From positions 124,001 to 188,000 of the forward strand of contig CAZCGU010000003.1 in assembly GCA_964498525.1 (NCBI GenBank): DNA of 64,000 bases, written 5' to 3'. This document shows, piece by piece, positions 52,956 through 60,929 of this stretch. The translations under genes were made by a program, and so were the position numbers. The stretch's first letter is position 1. Each line of letters begins with the position of its first letter. The stretch is from DTU098 sp964498525. Lineage in GTDB: Bacteria; Bacillota; Desulfotomaculia; Desulfotomaculales; Pelotomaculaceae. Under the pieces are notes generated by a model. It saw only the letters and a program-made list of their open reading frames with translations, was not told the DNA's origin and made no database searches.

Positions 52956-55622
52956 ATGGAAAAGTGCAGCGGAGCGTTCTTTTTTAACTGGACCGGGGCC
53001 TTTCAGGCCGGGGTGGAAGCAGCCGGGGGGAAAGGGTGGAACCTGGGCAGGCTCGAACGGTATTGGTTCAATGTTCCTGCCGGGGGAGTCCTTGCGGCCG
53101 GCGCGTACCGGGATTTTATTGAAGCAAACAACCTGCTTGAAGACATAGGGGAAATCACCCGCAATGTAACAACCGGCAACGTCGGGGACAAGAGGATTGA
53201 GCAAAAGATCTTCCTGCTCAGGGAAAAAATCAAGGCCGGGCACATCCCATCAAATGTCCGGGATGAACTGGAATCAAGCCTGAGAACCGCCGGTATGCTG
53301 GCTAAGCCGGTTGCCGTCCGCTCTTCGGCCACTGCCGAAGACTCCGGCAAGGCGTCTTTCGCCGGGATCCACGAATCGTTCTTAAATGTCCGCGGCTTTG
53401 ACAACGTCCTTGCCGCCATTAAAAGCTGCTACGCCTCCCTGTGGACACCCAGGGCCGTCGCTTACCGGCGGAAAATGAACGTTAAAGATGACGAAGTGAG
53501 CCAGGCCGTGGTGATTATGGAGATGATAGAGGCCGAAGCCGCCGGAGTCGGTTTCACCTGCGACCCCCGTACCGGCCGGGAATGCGTTACGCTTATAAGC
53601 GCCAATTACGGCCTGGGCGAAAGCGTGGTCAGCGGCACCGTTGAGCCGGACGAATACTATCTGAACTACCTGTGGGAGGTAACGGAGCGGTGGGAGATAA
53701 CGGAGAAAAAGATTGGCCGTAAAGAAGGAAAAACCATTGCTGCTGGTAACGGCGGGACGGAATTTGTTGCCTCTGCCGGATCATCGCTGACACAGGTCTT
53801 AACCGATGAAAATATCCGCAAATTGAATTTAATAATCCTGCGGGTCTTTGACGCCCTTGGCTGTGGGGAACAGCATCAAGATATAGAATGGGTGTTTGAC
53901 GGAAGAAATTTCTTTTTGGTCCAAGCCAGGCCGGCCACGGCGCTGCCCAGATACACTTTTGAAGAAATTAAAAACCAGCCTGAGATATGGTCAAATACCA
54001 ACCTGAAAGACACCATGCCCATGGTCCAGTCCACTCTCAACTGGAGCCTCCTGGAAAAAACATATAAAGTAAATCTTAAATCTTTCATTAAACAATTTGG
54101 CTACCCGGACAGATCGGGTTTCCGCGCTGCCAGATTATATCACGGGCGGGCGTATTTCAACGTGTCCATGCAGCAATGGATCATGTATGATGATTTTGGT
54201 ATTACGCCCCGGCAAATGAACGAAGGTTTGGGCGGGCACCAGCCGGAAATAGAAATCAACGAAGGAAAACCTTACCGTGGCATCAAAGGATTTAAAAGAA
54301 TGTGGCGATTGTCGAAGATAATTTTCAGCGGGCGTAAAATTTTAAAAAACGCGCAAAGATCTTTTGCTGATGTTGACGCTTTTACGGCGACCTTGTTGAA
54401 AGAGAATCTCAAAGGCCTGACGGAAAAAGATTTGCTGAACAAATCCGCTGAGACCAGAAGCAAAATCGCAGAATTGTTCACAGTGTTAATGACTGTCGGC
54501 GTTTTTGCCGATATGGGTGCACTTGTCAAAACACTTGAAAAATATTTTTCCGGCAAAGGGCAAGCGTATGCCAACGCCCTGATGGCCGGGAGCGGGGAGA
54601 TCACCAGCGCGCAGCAGGGTTACCGGCTGGTGGAATTGGCCGAAATCGCCCGGGGTGACGCCGCCGCCCGCAGTTTCTTCTCTGCCGAGCCTTTTCAACC
54701 TCTTCAGTGGGAAAAAGAGTTGCCGGAGGAATCCCCGTTCAAGCAATCCTTTCGCAATTTCCTGGCGGAATACGGGCACCGGGGGATATATGAAATGGAT
54801 CTCATCAATCCCCGCTGGCGGGAAGACCCCTCTTACATCTTGAATGTCGTCAGGAGTACCATGGAAACCGCCGATCTTGGCCAAATAAAGGCCAGACAAA
54901 AGGAAAAAGCGGACGAGGCCTGGCGGGAAATCAACCGGAAGGTCTCTTCTTCCAGGCGCGGCTCAATAAATAAAATATTAAAAAAGGCCGTGAAGGGCGC
55001 GGAATTCAGGGAGATGGCCAAGTCCATGCTGATCAAGACATACGAGTCCGAGCGCATACTGTTTCAGGAAATGGGGCGGCGGCTGGCAGAGAGAGGTATT
55101 CTGGCCGGGCAGGCTGATCTATACCACTGCACCTGGAACGAAATATTTTCCATCCTTAAAGGAGAATGGGACGGCAGGGGACTGGACATTCTGGTTGCCG
55201 AACGGAAAGCCCGGATGAAAGAGATGGAGGCCCTTTCAGCACCCGACTTTATTATTGATGAAGCTCCCAAGTTTGCGGAACCCGTCACCCCTGGTTCCGG
55301 CAATGCGCTGTCAGGAATAGGTGTGGCCGCGGGGAGGGCTTCCGGCGCGGCAAAATTGATTTACCATCCCGGCGAAGGGGAAAAACTGCGGGCCGGAGAC
55401 ATGCTGGTGGCCCCCTCCACCGACCCCGGCTGGACGCCATTGTTCTTAAGGGCTTCCGCCATTGTTGTGGAAATAGGAGGGCTTTTGTCCCACGGCTCCA
55501 TTGTAGCCCGGGAATACGGCATCCCGGCGGTGGTGAACATTCCCGGTGTGATGAAAATAATCAAAGACGGTCAGCCAATTACCGTCGACGGCGGCGAGGG
55601 CAAGGTGTTTTTTTCAAGTTAA
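52956..55622 (+). CDS. Rifampicin-phosphotransferase-like / PEP-synthase-family enzyme
   Basis: 888 residues from ATG 52956 (GGGGGAGG 6 nt upstream). Residues 1-330 are the ATP-binding domain of PPDK/PEP synthase: AAGGKGWNLGRL, PVAVRSSATAEDSGKASFAG, ESVVSGTVEPDEYY, IEWVFDGRNFFLVQARPA. A ~400-residue middle domain follows. The C-terminal ~80 residues are the swivelling phospho-His domain, GGLLSHGSIVAREYGIPAVV with His near 846. A PEP-binding barrel is absent. This order and length match Rph, which inactivates rifampicin with ATP; other substrates are possible. A fragment of a close relative lies at 56481-56655. Confidence 0.83.
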   Translation: MEKCSGAFFFNWTGAFQAGVEAAGGKGWNLGRLERYWFNVPAGGVLAAGAYRDFIEANNLLEDIGEITRNVTTGNVGDKRIEQKIFLLREKIKAGHIPSNVRDELESSLRTAGMLAKPVAVRSSATAEDSGKASFAGIHESFLNVRGFDNVLAAIKSCYASLWTPRAVAYRRKMNVKDDEVSQAVVIMEMIEAEAAGVGFTCDPRTGRECVTLISANYGLGESVVSGTVEPDEYYLNYLWEVTERWEITEKKIGRKEGKTIAAGNGGTEFVASAGSSLTQVLTDENIRKLNLIILRVFDALGCGEQHQDIEWVFDGRNFFLVQARPATALPRYTFEEIKNQPEIWSNTNLKDTMPMVQSTLNWSLLEKTYKVNLKSFIKQFGYPDRSGFRAARLYHGRAYFNVSMQQWIMYDDFGITPRQMNEGLGGHQPEIEINEGKPYRGIKGFKRMWRLSKIIFSGRKILKNAQRSFADVDAFTATLLKENLKGLTEKDLLNKSAETRSKIAELFTVLMTVGVFADMGALVKTLEKYFSGKGQAYANALMAGSGEITSAQQGYRLVELAEIARGDAAARSFFSAEPFQPLQWEKELPEESPFKQSFRNFLAEYGHRGIYEMDLINPRWREDPSYILNVVRSTMETADLGQIKARQKEKADEAWREINRKVSSSRRGSINKILKKAVKGAEFREMAKSMLIKTYESERILFQEMGRRLAERGILAGQADLYHCTWNEIFSILKGEWDGRGLDILVAERKARMKEMEALSAPDFIIDEAPKFAEPVTPGSGNALSGIGVAAGRASGAAKLIYHPGEGEKLRAGDMLVAPSTDPGWTPLFLRASAIVVEIGGLLSHGSIVAREYGIPAVVNIPGVMKIIKDGQPITVDGGEGKVFFSS

Positions 55623-55757
55623 GCTAAGGAGGGATATCAGGTGCTTGATACAACATGTATGATATGCCGGAAGGGTTTCAACATTTCTAACAGTTACTAT
55701 CTTTATCAAATAATAAAATACCGTAAGTCTTTTCAGGCGTAACTATGTTATGTATTC

Positions 55758-56090
55758 TTAAGCCAGCAGATTGTCAATGTTCTGTATCAGTGTCGGCAGG
55801 CTTTTTGTTATTGTTCCCCACAAAACCGCAAGGTCAACATTTTCGTAGTCGTGAACAATCTTGTTCCTCATACCTTTTATGCTGCGCCATGGAATTTGAG
55901 GATGGGTTGCCTGTGTGCCCTCGCTGACCTCTTTGGCAAGCTCTCCAATCTGACTAATGCAAAACGCTGTCGCGGACATCGTTTTTCTGTCCTGCATAAA
56001 GGCGTCGAAGGTCATGCCCTGAACGTAATCGCTGGCTTCCTTGGCATACTCGGAGATTTTTTGCAGGATAATCCTATCCTTGCCGGTCAT
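55758..56090 (-). CDS. HepT-type HEPN toxin (pair D, DUF86)
   Basis: 110 residues from ATG 56090 (MTGKDRIILQKISEYAKEAS). MRNKIVHDYENVD carries the R-x4-H-x-Y RNase/AMPylation motif. Helical throughout. It overlaps the upstream MNT gene by 17 nt. The fourth HEPN/MNT locus in the window. Confidence 0.87.
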   Translation of the reverse strand: MTGKDRIILQKISEYAKEASDYVQGMTFDAFMQDRKTMSATAFCISQIGELAKEVSEGTQATHPQIPWRSIKGMRNKIVHDYENVDLAVLWGTITKSLPTLIQNIDNLLA

Positions 56091-56385
56091 AGAGCAGCAC
56101 CCCCTGATTTTGGATTTCGCCGTAAATGGGGGAATTGGGTTTAATCTCTGTGATTTCAAAGAGATCAACTTTTTTACCCAATGTTTCCGTTATATCCTCC
56201 AGCACGCCGTAAAATTCTATGTTGAGAAGCTCGCCACGGCTGTCAATGACGATATCAATGTCGCTGTCCTCGGTGGCCTTGCCTTTTGCGTAGGAGCCAA
56301 ACAGCACGGCGCGGTAAACCGGCGCTGCGTCAAACACCGGCTTCAAGCGACTTTGAATTTCATGTATGGGATAAACATTGCTCAT
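56074..56385 (-). CDS. MntA-type nucleotidyltransferase antitoxin (pair D)
   Basis: 103 residues from ATG 56385; several ATGs lie together (56385-56397), so the exact start is open. YRAVLFGSYAKGKATEDSDI and DIVIDSRGEL form the complete MNT active site. Expected to AMPylate HepT encoded next. Confidence 0.85.
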   Translation of the reverse strand: MSNVYPIHEIQSRLKPVFDAAPVYRAVLFGSYAKGKATEDSDIDIVIDSRGELLNIEFYGVLEDITETLGKKVDLFEITEIKPNSPIYGEIQNQGVLLYDRQG

Positions 56386-56480
56386 CATCATCACCACACC
56401 TTTTCAATCCACATTATAACCAAAATGGGAAAGAAATGCAATGATTACTCTTGTGTCCCCTGCCCTTAAAACAATCCCTG

Positions 56481-56655
56481 CCGGCAGAGAAAGGAACTCT
56501 GGCCGGGCAGGCTGTTATATACCACTGTACCTGGAACGAAATTTTTCCCATCCTTAAAGGGGAATGGGACGGCAGGGGACTGGACGTTCTGGCTGCCGAA
56601 CGGAAAGCCCGGATGAAAGAGATGGAGGCCCTTACAGCACCCGAATTTATTAATG
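56481..56655 (+). pseudogene. Fragment of the rifampicin-phosphotransferase-like gene
   Basis: GTLAGQAVIYHCTWNEIFPI, LKGEWDGRGLDVLAAERKAR, MKEMEALTAPEF matches residues ~720-780 of the protein at 52956 with about 90 percent identity. Bounded abruptly on both sides. About 1 kb downstream of the parent gene and in the same orientation. Confidence 0.85.
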
Positions 56656-56787
56656 TGACGGTAGACCAAGTCGGGGGTGGCCGTTGTGTTTTAATCCAAG
56701 AATTGATTAGGATTGTGCGACGGTGTAACTATAAAAGGTGTGCTATAATTGTGCTATAATTATACCACAACCTCCTAATTTTGTGAA

Positions 56788-56875
56788 AACCTGTCGTGTT
56801 CCAGGATGTCCCCCGGTAAGCCGTATGACTTCCACAAGGACCCCGTCTTTGTTTATTTTAATTTCGGCAACCGCG
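56788..56875 (-). pseudogene. Fragment of the AAA-type ATPase family seen at 12038
   Basis: On the minus strand: EIKINKDGVLVEVIRLTGGH, PG, against EMEINRDPVLAEVIRLSGGH at 12390-12470. About 28 codons of similarity, no more. An independent remnant of a related ATPase gene. Confidence 0.6.
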
Positions 56876-56881
56876 GCCATG

Positions 56882-56992
56882 CACATCCAAGAGAGGGAAA
56901 TAGCGGAAAAGGACCCGTCAAACCCGGAACTTACCGAAAGGTTATGGGGGAACGGGTACAAGCTGACGGGCGGCGGCCGGGAAGCGGATTAG
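56882..56992 (+). pseudogene. C-terminal fragment of an OmpR-type response regulator
   Basis: HIQEREIAEKDPSNPELTER, LWGNGYKLTGGGREAD, stop. It aligns with the last ~37 residues of the regulator at 49243 (HIQKIRKKIEKEPANPEFIE, TLWGTGYRLTG). Too short to function. Confidence 0.75.
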
Positions 56993-57144
56993 GCAAAAGG
57001 GGAACCGGCTGTTTTTCAATATGTTTGATGATCTTAAGGCCGTCCCCATTATTCCTGTTGTGTTGGCTGGCAATCCAATTTTGGGCTATAATAGGTAGTA
57101 CATATACTTAGCAGCAAAATATCTATGAAAATGGAGGATGAAAA

Positions 57145-57669
57145 ATGTCGAATGATCGAGAAGCGAAAAAAAACAGGGTAATTGAAGTGCTGAACAAGGC
57201 CCGTTCAAGCGAACTTCAGGCGATTCATCAGTACATGAATCAGCATTATAATCTTGACAATATGGATTATGGCGAACTGGCGGCCAATCTGAAACTGATC
57301 GCCATCGACGAGATGAGACATGCCGAATCCTTCGCGGAAAGGGTCAAAGAGCTTGGAGGCGAACCAACGACTGAACTGGCGGGACCCATAGAAAAAGGAC
57401 AGGATGCCATCACAATATTTTCCTTCGACGCGATTCAAGAAGAGGATGCCGTGGAAACATACAACCAGTTTCTTCAGGTTTGCCGGGAAAATGGCGACAG
57501 CATATCCATGAAGCTGTTTGAACAGATTATCGATGAGGAACAAGCGCATCTCAATTATTTTGAGAATGTCCACGGACATATTGAACAGCTGGGCAATACG
57601 TATCTGGCTCGGATAGCCGGCACTTCCGCGACTACCGGCCCCCCGTCGAAGGGATTTATTCTGAAATAA
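57145..57669 (+). CDS. bfr: Bacterioferritin-type ferritin
   Basis: 174 residues. Four-helix bundle with the di-iron ligands in SSELQAIHQYMNQH (Glu), AIDEMRHAESFAERV (Glu, His), AIQEEDAVETYNQF (Glu) and IIDEEQAHLNYFE (Glu, His). The Met in DEMRHAE corresponds to the heme ligand of bacterioferritins. Stores iron as ferric mineral and limits oxidative damage. The C-terminal 20 residues (IAGTSATTGPPSKGFILK) extend past the usual end. Single gene with the terminator at 57731. Confidence 0.88.
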   Translation: MSNDREAKKNRVIEVLNKARSSELQAIHQYMNQHYNLDNMDYGELAANLKLIAIDEMRHAESFAERVKELGGEPTTELAGPIEKGQDAITIFSFDAIQEEDAVETYNQFLQVCRENGDSISMKLFEQIIDEEQAHLNYFENVHGHIEQLGNTYLARIAGTSATTGPPSKGFILK

Positions 57670-57730
57670 AAGGTGGTACGGTTATTGTAAACCGGCCGGC
57701 AGGCTGCGTTGCCGGCGACATCAGACATTG

Positions 57731-57763
57731 AGGCTGCGGGGAAAAGCTCCGCGGCCTTTGTTG
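57731..57763 (+). terminator. Probable terminator after bacterioferritin
   Basis: AGGCTGCGG (57731-57739) pairs with CCGCGGCCT (57749-57757) with one G-T pair, followed by TTTGTTGT. Confidence 0.5.
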
Positions 57764-57951
57764 TAAATAATTATAGAATTGCGCTGTTATGTATTGCCCG
57801 GACACCGGGTTATAAAGGAAGTTATTGATTAACTGCTTGTCTGGATTTATAATCTAGAGTAGTAATTTAAAGTTTTTACCCTGAAGTACGGTTTTTTATT
57901 TTTTAAGTCGCAATGATATTTGTTGTGTGGTAGAACAGGAGGAAAGAAAAA

Positions 57952-59595
57952 ATGCCCATCACGGAAATTCTGGTTCACAATGCCCGGCACTACGGCGAGG
58001 AAATCTGCCTGACCGAGATTAACCTCGATCTTCAGGAGAGGCATAATGTCACCTGGCGGGAATATGAACTGATTGAAAACAACCCGGCAGGCGAGTACCG
58101 GCGGGATATGACCTGGCATGTCTTTAACGAAAAGGCGAACCGCCTGGCCAACCTGCTGTTGAAGAGGGGGATTAAAAAAGGAGATAAGGTGGCCATTCTC
58201 TTAATGAATTGCCTGGAGTGGCTGCCTATTTATTTTGGCGTCTTAAAAACCGGGGCTGTGGCGGTACCGTTAAACTTCCGTTACTCGGCTGAGGAAATAA
58301 AATATTGTCTGGAGTTGTCCGATACCATTGCCTTGATTTTCGGCCCCGAATTTATCGGACGGGTGGAAACAATTTATGATCAGATCATACCCAAAGTGAA
58401 GACAATATTCTTCGCCGGAGAAAACCGTCCTTCCTTTGCGGAGAACTATGACCGCCTTACCGCCAATTGTTCCTCCACGGACCCGCAGATCGAAATGGAT
58501 GATGAAGATGATGCGGCGGTATATTTTTCTTCGGGTACCACGGGCTTTCCCAAGGCCATCCTGCACACCCACGCAAGCCTGATGTCGGCCTGCCGTACGG
58601 AATATAAACACCACGGGCAGAGGCGTGACGATAATTTTTTGTGCATCCCGCCCCTTTATCACACCGGCGCCAAGATGCACTGGTTCGGCAGCCTGCTGAC
58701 GGGGAGCAAAGCCGTCCTGCTGCGCGGAGTTAAACCGGAGTGGATCTTAAAAGCAATCTCGGAAGAAAAGATTACCATTGTCTGGCTTCTTGTTCCCTGG
58801 GCCCAGGACATTCTGGACGCCATTGAAAGGGGAGATGTCAAGCTGGAAGATTATGAGCTCTCCCAGTGGAGGCTCATGCATATTGGCGCCCAACCGGTCC
58901 CGCCCAGCTTGATTCACCGCTGGAAAAAATATTTCCCCGACCATCTCTATGATACCAACTATGGTTTGAGCGAATCCATCGGTCCCGGCTGTGTGCACCT
59001 GGGTCTGGAAAATATCCATAAAGTTGGCGCCATCGGCATCCCGGGTCACAATTGGGAAACCAGGATTGTGGACGAAAACGGGCGCCCCGCGCCCCGGGGG
59101 CAGGTGGGGGAATTGGCCGTCCGGGGGCCTGGTGTGATGAAATGCTACTACAACGATCCGGAGGCCACGGCGGCGGTAATCAAGGACGGCTGGTTGCTTA
59201 CCGGTGATATGGCCCAGATGGATGAAGACGGATTTATATATCTGGTGGACCGGAAAAAAGACGTGATTATCAGTGGCGGGGAGAATATTTACCCGGTGCA
59301 AATCGAAGACTTCCTGCGCGCCCACGGGGCCATAAAGGACGTTGCTGTCATTGGCCTGCCTGATAACCGGCTGGGTGAGATTGCGGCCGCCATCATCGAA
59401 CTTAAACCCGGCAGCCAGTGCACCGAAGAAGAAATTAATAAATTCTGCGCTTCGCTGCCCCGGTACAAACGTCCCCGAAAAATAATATTTGATCAAGTTC
59501 CCCGCAATCCCACCGGCAAGATTGAAAAACCCCGGTTAAGGGAAAAGTACGGCGCTAAAAGCCTGGTGGCGGCTCAAACGGAGGTTCAAATCTAG
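57952..59595 (+). CDS. Acyl-CoA synthetase (AMP-forming, ANL superfamily)
   Basis: 547 residues; AGGAGGAAAGAAAA before ATG 57952. AVYFSSGTTGFPKAILHTHA is the phosphate-binding A3 motif; NYGLSESIG (A5), GWLLTGDMAQMDEDGFIYLV (A7), DRKKDVIISGGENIYPVQIE (A8) and PTGKIEKPRL with the catalytic Lys (A10) follow. It activates a carboxylic acid to the acyl-CoA through acyl-AMP. It is transcribed with the hydrolase at 59806, which may act in the same pathway. Substrate not predictable. Confidence 0.9.
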   Translation: MPITEILVHNARHYGEEICLTEINLDLQERHNVTWREYELIENNPAGEYRRDMTWHVFNEKANRLANLLLKRGIKKGDKVAILLMNCLEWLPIYFGVLKTGAVAVPLNFRYSAEEIKYCLELSDTIALIFGPEFIGRVETIYDQIIPKVKTIFFAGENRPSFAENYDRLTANCSSTDPQIEMDDEDDAAVYFSSGTTGFPKAILHTHASLMSACRTEYKHHGQRRDDNFLCIPPLYHTGAKMHWFGSLLTGSKAVLLRGVKPEWILKAISEEKITIVWLLVPWAQDILDAIERGDVKLEDYELSQWRLMHIGAQPVPPSLIHRWKKYFPDHLYDTNYGLSESIGPGCVHLGLENIHKVGAIGIPGHNWETRIVDENGRPAPRGQVGELAVRGPGVMKCYYNDPEATAAVIKDGWLLTGDMAQMDEDGFIYLVDRKKDVIISGGENIYPVQIEDFLRAHGAIKDVAVIGLPDNRLGEIAAAIIELKPGSQCTEEEINKFCASLPRYKRPRKIIFDQVPRNPTGKIEKPRLREKYGAKSLVAAQTEVQI

Positions 59596-59805
59596 TTTTA
59601 AACCGGGAACCGGCAATCAATATGGATAATGAAGGCTGCCGCCCACCTGATCCAGCTTGAATCGTAAACAAAAAAACCATGGGTGCCCGGGGCCGGCAGG
59701 TATAATAATAAAAACCAGACCCGCTTGTTTTTACAACCCGGGACGGTAAGTTTTAGATGAAAAACAGAATATCCGCATAATATGACAGCATGGGTAAGGA
59801 AGTGA

Positions 59806-60792
59806 ATTAAAATTATTGAAGAAGTTTTATCAGGTATTTACGTTATTAAAATACCAATCCCAAACAATCCCCTGGAGGCCACAAATGCCTACCTGGTCAA
59901 GGGCAGGGATCGCAATTTGCTTATTGACACCGGATTTAACCGGGAAGAATGCCGTACAGCGCTTTTTAGCGGGCTGAAATCCCTGGGCGTTTCTTTGGAT
60001 AATACCGACGTTTTCATCACCCACATGCACGTCGACCACTGCGGCCTCATTTCAGCCGTTGCCACGGAGAAAAATGCGATTTACTGCGGCGAGGTGGACG
60101 CCAAACAGATCAACTGGGCCCTTACCCCCGAATACTGGCCGGATAACCTGGCCTTCGCGGTAGCCCACGGTTTTCCGGCGCGCCAGTACAGCGGGGAGCT
60201 TCAGCATCACCCTGTCCAAATATACGGCCCCGACCATCCGCACGATTTTAGTCTAATCAGGGAGGGGGATGTCCTGGAGGCCGGCGAATATTCCTTTGTT
60301 GCCGTGGAAACACCCGGCCACACGCCGGGCCATATGTGCCTTTATGAACCAGACAAAAAAATACTGGTTTCCGGCGACCATATCCTGAATGAGATCACGC
60401 CCAATATAACCATGTTTTATGAGGGACTCCCGGATCCCCTGGGCCATTACCTTAAGAGTTTGGATAAGGTGGACCGGCTGGATATCGACCTGGTGCTGCC
60501 GGGACATCTGGGGGTAATAGAAAACGCGCAGGAAAGGATCGCTGAACTAAAGCAGCACTACGATAACAGGCTGCAAGAGGTTCTGTCTGTTATGGCGGAT
60601 GATTCGATGAGCGCCTACAAGGTCGCCAGCAGGATAAGCTGGGATCTGCCCCTGGCCTGGGACCAGTTCCCGTTGCAACATTTATGGTTTGCCACCGGGG
60701 AGACCATTTCTCACCTGGAGCATTTGAGACTCCAAAACAAGGTGCGGATGCTGGAGCATAAGGAGACCCTGCTGTTTGAACTGATGAAATAA
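59806..60792 (+). CDS. Metallo-beta-lactamase-fold hydrolase with probable ATT start
   Basis: About 328 residues. Homology-like sequence starts IKIIEEVLSGIYVIKIPIPN, directly after a TGA at 59803-59805, and no ATG, GTG or TTG precedes the conserved part. The first conventional codon (TTG 59917) would remove the first beta strands (NAYLVKGRDRNLLIDTGFN). ATT at 59806 or 59812 after AAGGAAG is the likely start. THMHVDHCG is the metal site HxHxDH; TPGHTPGHMCLYE and VSGDHILNEI, LVLPGHLG supply further ligands. Probably a thioesterase- or glyoxalase-II-like hydrolase. Confidence 0.8.
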   Translation: MKIIEEVLSGIYVIKIPIPNNPLEATNAYLVKGRDRNLLIDTGFNREECRTALFSGLKSLGVSLDNTDVFITHMHVDHCGLISAVATEKNAIYCGEVDAKQINWALTPEYWPDNLAFAVAHGFPARQYSGELQHHPVQIYGPDHPHDFSLIREGDVLEAGEYSFVAVETPGHTPGHMCLYEPDKKILVSGDHILNEITPNITMFYEGLPDPLGHYLKSLDKVDRLDIDLVLPGHLGVIENAQERIAELKQHYDNRLQEVLSVMADDSMSAYKVASRISWDLPLAWDQFPLQHLWFATGETISHLEHLRLQNKVRMLEHKETLLFELMK

Positions 60793-60929
60793 GGACGGGG
60801 TGGTTTTACTGCTTGAGAAAACCGGTAAAAATATGTTATAAAGCATAAAGAAAAGGATTTTTGGTTATTCTGTGGAAAATATGAACCAAAAGGATTGCCG
60901 GTTAATCAACAGGAAAGGGAAGAGATGTA

